From positions 9,114,001 to 9,178,000 of the forward strand of contig NC_003076.8 of assembly GCF_000001735.4 (NCBI RefSeq): a DNA stretch of 64,000 nt, read 5' to 3'. The stretch is from Arabidopsis thaliana. Lineage: Eukaryota; Streptophyta; Magnoliopsida; Brassicales; Brassicaceae. A model generated the notes under the pieces. It worked only from the letters and a program-made list of their open reading frames with translations. It was not told where the DNA came from and searched no databases. Positions 35,253 to 46,288 of this stretch are shown one piece after another. How positions within the stretch are numbered: the first letter of the stretch is position 1; each line of letters opens with the position of its first letter. The position numbers and the translations under genes are program-made.

Positions 35253-38200
35253 ATGGTGGCGCGTCGTAACAAACCAAAAGCGCCGCTGGTGAAACACCGA
35301 TTTTCCGGCGGCGACAGTCACAAACCAAAACCACCACCGGCTACTAAACAACCATTTTCCGGCGTCGAGAGCCACAAACCAAAAACATCACCAGCTACAA
35401 AGCAAAAGTTTTCCGGCGTCGAGAGTCACAAACCAAAAACGCCGCCGGGAAAACAACGATTTTCCGGCGCCGAGAGTCGCAAACCAAAAACACCACCAGC
35501 TACTAAGCAAAAGTTTTCCAGCTTAGAGAGATCAGCTCTCTACGCCAGAAGAGAAGCAGCTAATATACTCCGTACCGTTCTCCGTGGTGACGCCGAGCGA
35601 CGAGCCGTTGCTTCCATCAAATCACTCGTCTTAAGTCCTTCCGTTCGCAACAAACGCGGCACTTTCGCTCTTGTCTGCGAGACTCTCAAATGTAACTAAA
35701 CTTCTTCTTCTTCTTCTTCGTTCCTAATTTTGAGCTTAAGGAACTAATTTGTTGTGTATTCAGATCTTACTGTGATTAAAGATGTTCTTGATATAGCTAA
35801 TGTATTGAATAGTAAATGGAAGGTATGTATTTGTTCATATGAATTTGCTAAAATTGCTCTGTTTCACTTATCTTTAATGCTTAGTTTACTTTTGTTTGTA
35901 GAGGCAAGAGCCATTGGTCTTCATCGTTTGCTACGATATCCTCTTTGGCAAGGTAGGTGGTCGCCAGTTGCGACTGGTTCTGTTGTAATAGCTTAATTCA
36001 ATTTTCTGTGATGAATTAAGATGTTTTGGTTTACTAGAAGAGGAATTTGTGATTGTAGGATACTCCATCAATTGGTGATGCAGAGAAGTTTCTTATGCGG
36101 CATAAAGAGGCGTTATTGTCAGGTTTAGCTACGCTTTTAGTGAGGAAGAAAGTCGATAGTGTTGATCAGTTGTTGGGTTCTAAGCTTACTGGTATTTTGT
36201 TACCCTCCTTTATATAATGTGTTTCACTTACTTTTGGCTTTTGAGTATGTTTCTGTAGCTTGATTTTTAAATTTGGATGCAGGTCATTTGAAACCACGGT
36301 ATGTTCGTGTTAATACGCTTAAGATGGATGTGGATTCTGCAGTGCAGGAGCTGGAGAAGCATTACACGGTACTTTCCAAGTTTTTTATATAAACCTTGAA
36401 GAATACTTGTGTGCTAGATATGTTGTTTAGTTCTCGCAGGATGAGTGTTAGAATTAGTTATTGTGGAAGGGAGGTCTAGTTTAAGTCATTCACCGGGGGA
36501 GTTTTCTCTGAATCCTCGTATAGTTAGTGATGTTAAAATCTTGGATGTGTACAATATATGTGAACTGTGCTTTCTATGATGTCACAATCTTCTCTTTGTT
36601 ATGAGATTTCATTTTAACTCGTATTTTTTCACTATAAAAACAGGTGCAGAAGGACGAGACAGTTCCTGACTTGTTGGTGTTGCCCCCTGGCAGCGATTTG
36701 CATGCTCATCGTTTGGTTGCGAATGGACGTATATTTTTGCAGGTAAATTGTGAATGATCTTTGTGAATTCTGTTTGATATTTGGTTAATTTGACTGACAT
36801 TTATTCTTTCAAATGATAGGGGAAAGCAAGTTCAATGGTAGCAGCAGCACTGCAGCCACAAGCAGGATGGGAGGTAGGCCACAGTTCTCGCATTCATTTA
36901 CCAGTATTTTTCCATTTGACAAAAAATGTCCCATTTGGTGTTTCTCATGGTGATTGTGGAATAGACTTAATGTATCTTGTCTGCCTAGTTAATGTGCTTT
37001 ATTTTTCCTATGTTATCAAGGTTCTTGATGCCTGTTCAGCTCCAGGAAACAAAACTATTCATCTTGCTGCTCTTATGGAAGGACAAGGAAAAATCATAGC
37101 ATGTGAGCTAAATGAAGAACGAGTTAAGCGTTTGGAACATACTATAAAGCTCTCTGGTGCCTCCAGTATCCTTCTCTTGCCTTCTTTCTCGTATAACTCT
37201 TTTAGCTTCTGTTTGATAATTTGTCACAAGTGAGTTTAATTACATGGAATTTGAAGAAAAAACTTGATTGGATAAATGCTTGTCAAGTCATGTCCGTCTA
37301 TGAGGGCTTTTCTTAATGCCAATTTGTAGATATCGAAGTCTGTCATGGTGATTTTTTGGGCCTAAATCCGAAAGATCCTTCTTTTGCGAAGGTAAGCATT
37401 ACTTAGTCTGTAGCATGACTATCTATTTTTCTTATTGTTCCATGAAAGGTTCCCACACCAACGTTCTTAAAATCATTTCTTGATTTTGGATCTATTTAAG
37501 ATAGTACAAGTCCAGTATTTTCATTATCTTTTGTTTTGATAGTCTACCGTGAAGAGTCACTCTCTAAAATGAACAAGAGTACCCATCTGATAGCATTGTC
37601 TAGAGTCTTGTAGCAAAAGCAGATATAGTCATTTGAGTTATTCTTGATGCTTGGGTGTGGCTGACTATTGCAGATTCGGGCTATATTGTTGGATCCTTCT
37701 TGCTCTGGCTCTGGCACGATTACAGATCGTTTGGACCATCTCCTTCCTTCTCATTCAGAAGGTATTAGCTGATCTTCTGTGTGTGTGTGTTATGTTACGA
37801 AGTGACTGAACCTTAACACACCTTTCCATGTAGATAATAACATGAACTATGACTCCATGAGACTGCACAAGCTCGCTGTTTTCCAGAAAAAGGCTCTTGC
37901 CCATGCACTCTCCTGTAAGTTTATATACTTGTCTCATGTTAGCTAAAACAAAAAATGAGGGTTTTACTTAGCTTTTGAAGAATCTCCCAAACACGTTGAT
38001 CCATGTTAAATTTCCCCTCTATGAATGCATAAACCATATATACACTAAGAGAATCTTACTCTATATGTAGATATGAATGAGAACTAAAAACTTATATGTT
38101 TTAATTAGTTCCAAAGGTTGAGAGAGTCGTATACAGCACATGCTCCATCTACCAAATAGAAAACGAAGATGTCGTCTCCTCTGTTTTACCTCTGGCATCA

Positions 38201-38595
38201 TCCTTGGGCTTCAAACTTGCTACCCCCTTTCCTCAGTGGCAGCGTCGTGGTCTCCCTGTATTTGCAGGATGTAAGTATCACCCTTACCATCGGGTTTCAC
38301 CTGATTGACTCTGTTTCTAACCTTTTGATCATGTTGGCTTTGGCTTGCAGCTGAACATCTACTTAGGATGGATCCGGTGGAGGACAAAGAAGGGTTCTTC
38401 ATCGCTTTATTCGTCAGGGCAAACAAACTCGATAACCCAAAATCGTCTGAACTTCCCGATAGAGTGTGTAGACGAAGACCCAAAGAAAGAACCATGCAGT
38501 TACATCCCTATCTTTGTCCCAAAATGTTCAGAGCTTGGAGTGGGACCTTGCACAGGCTCAAGACTAGGTTCCTGTTATCACGTAATGGTTGTTGA
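35253..38595 (+). CDS. NSUN5-type RNA cytosine-C5 methyltransferase
   Basis: Thirteen exons (35253-35691, 35764-35822, 35902-35952, 36059-36191, 36283-36368, 36644-36742, 36820-36873, 37021-37165, 37330-37391, 37674-37761, 37834-37914, 38109-38270, 38351-38595) join to 1704 nt, giving 567 residues. It is a SAM-dependent m5C RNA methyltransferase of the NOP2/Sun family. Motifs in order: a fold start RYVRVNTLK, the SAM loop DACSAPGNKT (310-319), ACELNEERV, and the two key cysteines in LLDPSCSGSG (C386) and YSTCSI (C444). Known: NSUN5/Rcm1 methylates a single cytosine of large-subunit rRNA in the nucleolus; the plant orthologue acts on 25S rRNA. The N-terminal 95 residues are a Lys/Pro-rich tandem repeat (see findings). 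It matches At5g26180 by order. Confidence 0.93.
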
Positions 38596-38777
38596 ATTTT
38601 CAATTTTGTTTATGCCTTTGATCTTCATGTTGTCGTCAAAATTTTGCAACAAAGGCATGAAAGGAACATCGTAAGGTAAAATCAGAACCTCTTTAACTTT
38701 TTATCACATTACAAATTGCAGTACACAACATTATGGTTTTTTCATCAAAACAGAACACACAAAGAGAGATAATAAGC

Positions 38778-39165
38778 TCAAGCGACTTGAGCCTGAATGG
38801 TTTTTGGTTTCTTAGGCTCGGGAGAAGGAAGCTTCTCAACGGTCACCCCTCAACATATTGTCTATGTTCGGTGCTCATTACTTCGGTAAATTTAACTTCC
38901 TCACTATCTCCCACATCCTCTCAGTCCACACGTTCTCCTCTTAGCTTCCCTCTGCTTCTCTCCGCTCACCATAAGCACCTTCTCATTCTCAATCTCTACT
39001 CTGACATCTTCTCCTTCAAACTCTGGCATACCCACCACAAAAGTGTAGGCGCTCGGGTACTTATAACATAGGCATTGCTGACATATGCTCTTGAGGGATT
39101 GCTGCGGTCTGCCTTTTCATGTTCCTCCGGGAATTCGTTCTAGTATGTCTTCGAGGAAAATGGTG
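38778..39165 (-). pseudogene. Decayed class II cytosolic small heat-shock protein gene
   Basis: The minus strand reads as a class II HSP17.6-type protein in pieces: FLEDILER near 39133-39158; PEEHEKADRSNPSRAYV near 39085-39135; then KYPSAYTFVVGMPEFEGEDV, IENEKVLMVSGEKQREAKR; then in a shifted frame TERMWEIVRKLNLPK; and finally GVTVEKLPSPEPKKPKTIQ and AQVA before TGA at 38778-38780. Known class II features: NPSR.Y near residue 35, VVDMPG, a VSG..R strand, the MRKF.LPE strand, and the tail KLPPPEPKKPK. At least three frameshifts, in-frame stops and loss of the start region and GVLT box show decay. It lies convergent to the NSUN5-like gene, 180 bases past its stop. The long plus-strand frame across it (38733-39071) is only the antisense shadow. 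Confidence 0.75.
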
Positions 39166-39627
39166 GTGTTGAGCCTAACCTGTCCACACCAAGATATATT
39201 CGTTGTTTGCCTTTCTGTTATGTCTTTAGTCCTAAAATGATATGTTGTATTGTATCTGTGCGTTAGGTCTTTGAAGTTTATATAGATTGATTAGGAAATG
39301 CTTTGTATTCGTAACGTATGTTCCCTTGCAGGTACATAAACGACGAAGCGTGGAAGATTTGTGTCCTATGAATGGTCTGAAACAGTATTTGCGATATCTG
39401 GTTAATCTTTTTACAAAAAATGTCTGAATGGTGAAAAATAAGCATTGGATCATAGAGATTGTACATTTGATATATATAAAAATAAAGGCAATTATTAAGC
39501 ATAGATCACAGATTTAGACTAACCACTGAACGTAGTGAGATTTATATAAAAAAAATAGCATTGAACTTATTAAGACACAACTATGAAAGTAATTAATGTG
39601 ATCTTTGCCACAACATTATTATTTAGA
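39166..39627. other. Spacer between the sHSP relic and the DC1 gene
   Basis: AT-rich. It holds the likely 3' UTR of the DC1 gene and possibly remains of the sHSP leader near 39170-39190. No other feature recognised. Confidence 0.35.
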
Positions 39628-41298
39628 TTACAGTTTAATACGTTGCATACTCATCACAAGAGAATCGAGACATTTAAGAGAACATAGGCATGATGTATCA
39701 GTCTCATCCTTGCTCTTCAGAACAAAAGCATCTTTGCATCGCAACGAACATATAGTACAAAACGGTCGAGATGTATGGTTATTGGAAACCACTTGGAACT
39801 CACGACTACATAAAAGAAAACTGTGCCCTGGCCTCATGTAAGGTGATTTACCGAGTACGCAGTCGATATGAAGAGTCGAACAACATTTGTCACATGAGTA
39901 AAACCACTTCCTTGGATCGGTTGGTTTTTCGCATATCTCACACCAATAATTACCGTAGCGATATCCACTGTATCGTAGATAGAGAGGATGTTTGTCGTTC
40001 TTGTTGAAGACCTCTTTTGGTAAAGTAGCACATTTGAAGCACAAAAAGAAATCAAGTTTAACACAACTCAGTGAGCCGTACACCATTTGGTCACACGCCG
40101 AGCACTCCCGAGGAAAAAGTGAGAGGATAAATAAGGAATGCAAATGACTATCATGGTTAAACTCGTCTGAGATTGTAGCACAACGAACATCCAACTTTAC
40201 ATTTCCGCTCTCGTACCTAAACCCGTTGCTTGGTCTTTGACAAGCAACACATGTGAAAAAGCTTTTGGAAAGCTCGAGATCTTCTCCAGGTTTAGGATTC
40301 GGGTAAAGAGTAAAGTGATTCTTGTGTAACTCATGCCTTTTTGTCCGCGGAAGATTAGCGCATGTTTCATGAAGAATGAAATCACAATGCGTGCATATAT
40401 AGCATGCATCGTAGTAGAATGGAAGAACGCATGCGTAGCATCTTTGGTTTTCGTCGCGAATAAGAACATCTTGATAAATAAATCTTAATATATGTTCATG
40501 ACTAAAGTGTTTTATAACTTTGTCATCAATCACCTCAAATGGCGTTATATCCTCGGTTTTGTTATCTCCCTCTTCTTCAGGTATTCCATCAAGTTCTTTC
40601 CCATCCCATACATCATCCCTTATTGCGCACTTGGAATGGACTGCATAATGACAAACCGAGCAAGAATACGCTCCATATTGGTTATTGATAATTTTATGGC
40701 AAACTCCGCATATCCACTCCTCCGGTCTAAGAATATCGACATGAGAAATACGGTGATCATGACGATTAATACTTATAACACTAGGTAAATCAATGCAATC
40801 TCTATGAATGATGAAGCAACATTGAAGACATGTGCAAGGATATGAGGAATTATCTACAGAGCCGCAAGCATCGCAAGTGAAGGAGACAGAATCGATGGGC
40901 ATAAGGGAAAGCGGGTGCTTGTGGGATGTTGTCTTGTAGATAAGTAATGGCCTCTTCAGACAAGCCATACACACCTCGAACATACAACGTGAACAATTGT
41001 AGAACATATCCAATAACTTGTATCTACAAAGACAACATTGGTCCCGTCTACGGTAACCTATGATACGTTCATGCAGCTTAAGAGGATGCTTATGATGAGA
41101 AGGGCTGGTGATCTCAATGCAGTCTTCATGAAGAGAAAACTCGCATTGATTACAAGTCAAGACTTTGGTGGGTTCAAGTCTCTCTATGGAACACACTCTG
41201 CATTTAGAGGAAATGTTTGTAGGGAACAAAAAATGACGATGAACTGCCAATTTAACTGCACCAAGAAACCCGTCACGGATTTTGTCTATCTCTCCCAT
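39628..41298 (-). CDS. Cysteine/histidine-rich C1 (DC1) domain protein
   Basis: An intact single-exon frame of 556 residues, the usual size of the large plant DC1 family. It contains about seven zinc-binding modules of the pattern H..HPL....C..C......Y.C..C.F..H..C, for example HHKHPLKLH with CCLCRYKL, HKHPLSLMP with CDACGSVDN, HDHRISHVD with CGVCHKIIN, and ELHKNHFTLY further on. Known: DC1 domains resemble the diacylglycerol-binding C1 fold but mostly lack lipid-binding loops. Members are linked to stress and hormone responses, and most are uncharacterised. An acidic insert EEEGDNKTED sits at about residue 240. No signal peptide is visible. It matches At5g26190 by order. Confidence 0.92.
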   Translation of the reverse strand: MGEIDKIRDGFLGAVKLAVHRHFLFPTNISSKCRVCSIERLEPTKVLTCNQCEFSLHEDCIEITSPSHHKHPLKLHERIIGYRRRDQCCLCRYKLLDMFYNCSRCMFEVCMACLKRPLLIYKTTSHKHPLSLMPIDSVSFTCDACGSVDNSSYPCTCLQCCFIIHRDCIDLPSVISINRHDHRISHVDILRPEEWICGVCHKIINNQYGAYSCSVCHYAVHSKCAIRDDVWDGKELDGIPEEEGDNKTEDITPFEVIDDKVIKHFSHEHILRFIYQDVLIRDENQRCYACVLPFYYDACYICTHCDFILHETCANLPRTKRHELHKNHFTLYPNPKPGEDLELSKSFFTCVACQRPSNGFRYESGNVKLDVRCATISDEFNHDSHLHSLFILSLFPRECSACDQMVYGSLSCVKLDFFLCFKCATLPKEVFNKNDKHPLYLRYSGYRYGNYWCEICEKPTDPRKWFYSCDKCCSTLHIDCVLGKSPYMRPGHSFLLCSREFQVVSNNHTSRPFCTICSLRCKDAFVLKSKDETDTSCLCSLKCLDSLVMSMQRIKL

Positions 41299-41640
41299 GT
41301 TTTGATTGTATTGAATTTACATAATATGTGTATATATATTTTTATATTATTGTGTATGATGTATCTTAAGGAGCAAATGATTCCTTTCGTCTAGATCATT
41401 GTAACAAAAACCTTTCTTATAAAGTAAACGAAAGAGAACACTTACAAAAAACTATTGCTTTGTTTTGAATTAAGTTATGTCCGAATATTAGCTGGGGCAC
41501 GTTTCTTTGCTACTTTTCTATAAGGAATCAAAAAGGTGAGGAAAATATATGAAATTGCTTATAAACGTGTGTCTTATTTAGAGAGACAATTTAAGTGATG
41601 TCCAAAAAAAAATGATGTTTATGTATTGTGTTAACAATAA
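41299..41640. other. Upstream region of the DC1 gene
   Basis: AT-rich sequence including TATATATATTTTTATATT near 41328-41345, which could act as a TATA region for the leftward DC1 gene. Nothing else seen. Confidence 0.35.
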
Positions 41641-41649
41641 CGTCAAAAG

Positions 41650-41975
41650 TAGTGACCCAGTGGTAAAAAATTGGGGATATGGTGTCAATCCATTCCTCCC
41701 TTATATTCGATTTTTACTGAGAATTCTTTCACTTCTACTTGGCCAGTCAAAATAGTATTATACTGTCCAAGCCTCTGTGGTCTAGTGGCGCAAGCTTTGA
41801 TGAAGGGTGAAACCTTCGTACCTAAGTTCCATTTTCTTTTGAAACAAAATTACATTTGTTTGGAAAGTTTGACAATTGGGTCTTAACCTAATTAATTTAT
41901 CTAGTATTTAGAAATACAGGCGGCTTGACTAACCCCTTGTTTACCAGATCAGCCGATAGAGTATATAAAAAAAAA
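41650..41975 (+). mobile_element. Possible SINE pair (tRNA-derived heads with A-rich tail)
   Basis: The first head: GTGACCCAGTGGTAAAA (A-box-like), then GGTGTCAATCCATTCC (B-box-like) about 35 bases later. A second head at about 41769: GTGGTCTAGTGGCGCAAGC, then a weaker AACCTTCGTACCTAAGTTC. The segment ends in a run of 13 A's at about 41968. Internal pol III boxes plus a terminal A tract are the marks of plant SINEs. Neither half folds as an intact tRNA. The boundaries are approximate. Confidence 0.4.
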
Positions 41976-43267
41976 AAAATAGTTTAAATCATTTGAACGG
42001 ATATTTAAAAGCTACTTTCATCCAGTAAAATAGTGAGATCGGTTTTGGCTAGATTTGAACTAGTCTGGTATGAGAAGTGTTAGTGTAGTCAAGAATGCTG
42101 AACATGTACACCAGAACTATACAACTAAACACAACAGTCAACACATATACCAAAAACAGTTAATATTTATATCTAAATCCTTTAAACTCATTAAATTTAT
42201 GCTCCACAACATTTAAAGTGACATGGAAACCAAGCAGCATTTGGTGCAGTGACGAGTTAGGTCTCTCATAAAAAGTGAGATTTATGGCCCCTTGAATTCG
42301 AGGCTTTTCAGTTAAAATTGACGAGACATATGAGGAATCAACGGCTGACTCTCGTAAATTGTGAGATTATGGAAATCAGTTTGAAATGATTTTTCTACTT
42401 TATCCTAAGAAAAATCAAACGAAATTACATGCAATCAAACGATTTAACAATGATAAACAAGCATTTGATCATAAGAACCGAGAAGATTGACAAAAATAAA
42501 CATAAAGACAATTATATTAAGTACTAGACTACTAGTATAGAGAGCACATAGATCACAAGATTTAGTATTATTCTGTTTGTCAAAACACTATACACTTAAC
42601 ACTTTACTTATCATCTAAAATCAATAAACTTTCATTTACAATCGAAAACTTGCATTTGCAATCTAGACTATTTCTTGGACCTTTTAAAAAAGTTATTTAT
42701 TTCCATAAAATGTAAGAAATTCTATAAATAGGCTCTGTTATCCATACTATTATACATATGCATCTAATTTTATTTAAAATGTAACTAAAACAGTTATTGA
42801 TAAATACATTATATCACAAAATAATCAAATGCAAAACCTACAGAAATCAGTAAAAATAAAATAAAATAATAAATATAATCCACAGAAGGATGAAACAAGT
42901 GGCGATTCCGACAGAAGCCACTCTCTTCTCAGCCTCATGTAACCTTAAAAACTGTGAGTTTCTCTAACATAAACCAACCAACACTTGCCACGTGCCCAGT
43001 CCCATTACTCCTCCTCACACACCTCTTGAGTCCGTTAAAGGCCGCTCCTTTTATGTTATCCACACGACCCATCGTTTTGGCTCTGACTCTATATTCACTA
43101 TAATAATATTAATACACGAGTTCATAGATTTTGAAGCTAATAAATCCACAGAGATTTTCTCTCTTTGATCACAATTCAATCATACACTCTATTCTCATCT
43201 CTTACTCAGGTCAAAACTCTCTAAAGTTGGAATCTTGATTTGGTTTTTAAGGTAAGATTAGCTCAAA
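41976..43267. other. Intergenic DNA and carrier-gene promoter
   Basis: Mostly AT-rich. A stretch at 42035-42105 has B-box-like GATTTGAACT on the opposite strand and may be another eroded tRNA-derived repeat. From about 42960 a less AT-rich region (CCACGTGCCC, a G-box-like CACGTG at 42990) is the likely promoter of the carrier gene. Confidence 0.4.
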
Positions 43268-44296
43268 ATGAGTTTAGGTGCTTTGATGGAAGAGAAGAGA
43301 AGAGCAACAACTTCATCTTCTTCTTCTCAGGTACATATGTCAAATGATATAGATTGGCAAATGCTTGATAAATCGAGGTTTTTCTTCCTCGGTGCTGCTC
43401 TTTTCTCCGGTGTATCCACTGCTCTTTACCCTATTGTAGTTCTCAAAACAAGGCAACAAGTCTCTCCGACTCGTGTCTCATGTGCCAACATTTCTCTGGC
43501 TATTGCTAGACTTGAAGGTCTTAAAGGGTTTTACAAGGGTTTTGGAACATCTTTGCTTGGAACCATCCCGGCTCGTGCTCTCTATATGACTGCTCTAGAG
43601 ATTACAAAGAGTAGTGTAGGTCAAGCAACTGTTAGGTTAGGATTGTCTGATACTACGTCTTTGGCTGTTGCTAATGGTGCAGCTGGTTTGACCTCGGCTG
43701 TGGCTGCCCAGACTGTCTGGACTCCGATTGATATTGTGAGTCAAGGGCTTATGGTTCAAGGCGATGTCTCCTTGAGTAAGCATCTTCCTGGAGTGATGAA
43801 CTCTTGCAGATACAGAAATGGGTTTGATGCTTTTAGAAAGATTCTTTACACAGATGGACCAAGAGGGTTCTACAGAGGATTTGGGATCTCGATCTTGACT
43901 TACGCACCTTCCAACGCGGTTTGGTGGGCGTCTTATTCTTTGGCTCAAAAATCAATTTGGTCTCGATACAAGCACTCCTACAACCACAAGGAAGATGCTG
44001 GTGGCTCAGTGGTGGTTCAAGCGTTGAGTGCAGCTACAGCAAGCGGTTGCTCGGCTTTAGTAACTATGCCAGTAGACACAATCAAGACGCGGTTGCAAGT
44101 CTTAGACGCAGAAGAGAACGGGAGGAGACGAGCAATGACAGTGATGCAGTCAGTGAAGAGCTTGATGAAGGAAGGAGGAGTTGGTGCTTGTTACAGAGGA
44201 TTAGGACCAAGATGGGTCTCAATGTCGATGTCCGCAACAACGATGATCACAACCTACGAGTTCTTGAAGCGCCTAGCAACAAAGAAGCAGAAATGA
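43268..44296 (+). CDS. Mitochondrial carrier (SLC25A44-like)
   Basis: An intact single-exon frame of 342 residues with the three-repeat mitochondrial carrier plan. The P-x-[DE]-type motifs at the start of each repeat are PIVVLKTRQQ (repeat 1, lacking the usual acidic residue), PIDIVSQGLMVQG (repeat 2, with Gln for Lys/Arg) and PVDTIKTRLQV (repeat 3, canonical). Gly/aromatic repeat ends GFYKGFGTSLLG, GFYRGFGISIL and ACYRGLGPRWV are all present. The opening DWQMLDKSRFFFLGA resembles the LDK-F-LG start of SLC25A44 relatives, which in animals carry branched-chain amino acids. It should sit in the inner mitochondrial membrane. Substrate in plants is not shown by the sequence. It lies convergent to AL4, 270 bases apart. 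It matches At5g26200 by order. Confidence 0.92.
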   Translation: MSLGALMEEKRRATTSSSSSQVHMSNDIDWQMLDKSRFFFLGAALFSGVSTALYPIVVLKTRQQVSPTRVSCANISLAIARLEGLKGFYKGFGTSLLGTIPARALYMTALEITKSSVGQATVRLGLSDTTSLAVANGAAGLTSAVAAQTVWTPIDIVSQGLMVQGDVSLSKHLPGVMNSCRYRNGFDAFRKILYTDGPRGFYRGFGISILTYAPSNAVWWASYSLAQKSIWSRYKHSYNHKEDAGGSVVVQALSAATASGCSALVTMPVDTIKTRLQVLDAEENGRRRAMTVMQSVKSLMKEGGVGACYRGLGPRWVSMSMSATTMITTYEFLKRLATKKQK

Positions 44297-44565
44297 TATA
44301 TTGATAAAACCTTGTTGTGTTAAGACTAACCAAAATACTTTTGATTGAGTTTGAAGAATGTTAATAAACAAACATAAAACAGAGCAAAAGATCATTACCC
44401 CTAAACAAAGAGTTATCCCTTCAATCGCCAAAATGTAACAATGAAAAAACTAAAATGTCTTCCTAAATTACCAAATCCATATGACAAATCTGATCTAAAC
44501 CAAACAGTTAAGCTGTTCATCATCATATGCAAAGGTAGATACACAGAAGCGAGCGGTCAACAAAT

Positions 44566-46221
44566 TTAGGAACGAGCCCTTTTGTTGCTGCAAGAAGGGC
44601 ACTTGTATTGCTTGATGTGCTCAGCTCTTGCTGGTGTTATCTTAACACACTTTCCATGAAACCACATCTCACAGAGGTCACAGCAAATCCAGAACTCATC
44701 AGCTGCATAGCTCTCACCACATGCTCCACACTGTGTTTCACCTTGCTCATCCTCATCCTCCTCTTCCACACCTTCCTCTTCCTCCTCCTCATCATCTTTC
44801 GGCTCCGGCTTTGAGAACTTGGCACGGGATTCAGATCCTCGCTGTAACGTGAGACAAAGAAACCAGAATTAGTACAAGGATTAAACTGTAGAGAAGAAGT
44901 ACAGTGGAAAACAAAGTCTCTACCTTGGAGCTTGATTTGGATCTGTTGCTGCTGTTGTTGGAAACAGAGGACTTATCTTTTCCTTGTTTCTTAGCAGTGC
45001 CAGCTACAACCTCAAAGATTGTTGGGAGGTCATTCACCATATTGAAAAGCCTCTTCCTGTAACAAATGTGAAAGAACATAAATCACAGAGAGCTACATAA
45101 ACGGTGAAGGAGTAGAACAATGAGTGACTGAGAGGCTTGCATCTATATACCACCAAGGAACATAGATGTAAGAAGATTAGACTTAAAGAGGAGAAGGATA
45201 TACATACCTATCAGCTTTGTCAAATCCAAACCTGGCTCCAAAAAAGAAAGCAACAGCAAGAAGCCAAGCATCACTGTGGACAGCAACAAGGGACAACCAA
45301 TCCTTTTCCGCCATCCCGTCTCTGGCAAAATTGATACCCAAGACAGGCTCTGGGAGCTCAGGAGGAACCTCTTCAGCTGGCAAATTCACTTCCCAGTGCT
45401 CATTTGGATGTCCGTAAAGGCAAAGGTTCTCCTTTTCTATAATCACAAAAGGAAAATGATGACAATTGTTCAAAAAACCTTAAATTAAAACCAAGTCAAA
45501 CAAAAAATCAACACTTTGACTCCGCTCAAACTCTACACTGCAATTCAAATAAATCTGACAAAATCACAATTTTATCCACAAAACAGAGACAATAGAATCT
45601 ATGAACCCTAAATGCTTCACTGAAACAACAACAATCAGATTGAAACAAACCACAACGAAGCAAATTCAAAAAACCAAACTTTCGCCGGCGAGAATCAATC
45701 TCGAAGGAACAACAACACTCACAAGGATCACAAACAAATTTTTTCTTTAGTTGAAAACACAATCGAACCAAGTCAAACAAAAATCAATACTTTCGACACT
45801 GGAGCGCAATTCAAATAAATCTAAACAAAATCATAAACAGAAAAGAGAGAGAGAGAGAGACTATGAACCCTAAATGCTTCACTGAAACAACAACACTCAG
45901 ATTAAAACAGAGCAAAACATAGAAAAATTCAAAAAACACAAATAAAAATCAAAACTTTCGTTAATTCAAATCAAATCTCAAAGGAACAACAACACTCACC
46001 GGGATCACAAAGTCGGAAAAACTCCTGAACATCTGCACACACAAAAGGGTAATCTCAAAATTCAGTTTTTTTCCGGTGACAAAACTGAGATAGTAATAAG
46101 AAGAAAGAAAAAACAAATTGTTACCAGTGGTTAAAGCCTTAATCATGCCAGCTCTACGACCCTTAAAATCCCTAAACACCTCTTCAACAGTGCGTGGATT
46201 GTACGCGCCACCTGCTTCCAT
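44566..46221 (-). CDS. AL4: Alfin-like 4 PHD-finger protein
   Basis: Five exons (46125-46221, 46000-46032, 45208-45436, 44924-45056, 44566-44841) join to 768 nt, giving 255 residues, the standard Alfin-like length. The N-terminal Alfin/PAL domain (about 1-140) has [39 protein letters not shown] and [19 protein letters not shown] Ser-rich linker and an acidic EEEEE run lead to a C-terminal PHD finger at 202-250 ([29 protein letters not shown]). Known: AL PHD fingers bind H3K4me2/3 in the nucleus, and AL proteins work with Polycomb factors in seed and stress gene control. The 5' leader has a CT repeat. Intron 2 holds a tandem duplication reaching into exon 2 (see findings). It matches At5g26210. 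Confidence 0.95.
45491..46012 (-). repeat. Tandem duplication inside AL4 intron 2
   Basis: Two copies (about 45491-45735 and 45768-46012), offset by about 277 bases. Landmarks shared by both: CCAAGTCAAACAAAAA, ATGAACCCTAAATGCTTCAC, ATTCAAAAAAC and GGAACAACAACACTCAC followed by GGATCACAAA. The proximal copy includes the working donor and part of exon 2; the distal copy carries a diverged counterpart. A GA microsatellite at 45845-45860 shifts the local offset to 262. Confidence 0.75.
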
Positions 46222-46261
46222 CTTTCTTACAGAACAAACAGCTTCGAAGGAGACAAGACAA

Positions 46262-46288
46262 GAGTGAAAGAGAGAGAGAGAGAGAGAC
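46262..46288 (-). promoter_or_regulatory. CT/GA repeat in the AL4 5' leader
   Basis: On the transcribed (minus) strand this is a run of CT dinucleotides about 50 bases before the start codon. GA/CT repeats are known targets of plant BPC (GAGA-binding) proteins and pyrimidine patches of core promoters. The role here is inferred. Confidence 0.45.

Noticed and set aside
38733..39071. 112-codon plus-strand frame
   Set aside because: Antisense shadow of the decayed small heat-shock gene; the conserved motifs are on the other strand.
43637..44304. Long overlapping frames on both strands in the carrier gene
   Set aside because: The carrier motifs in the 342-residue frame account for the open sequence; the others are shadows.
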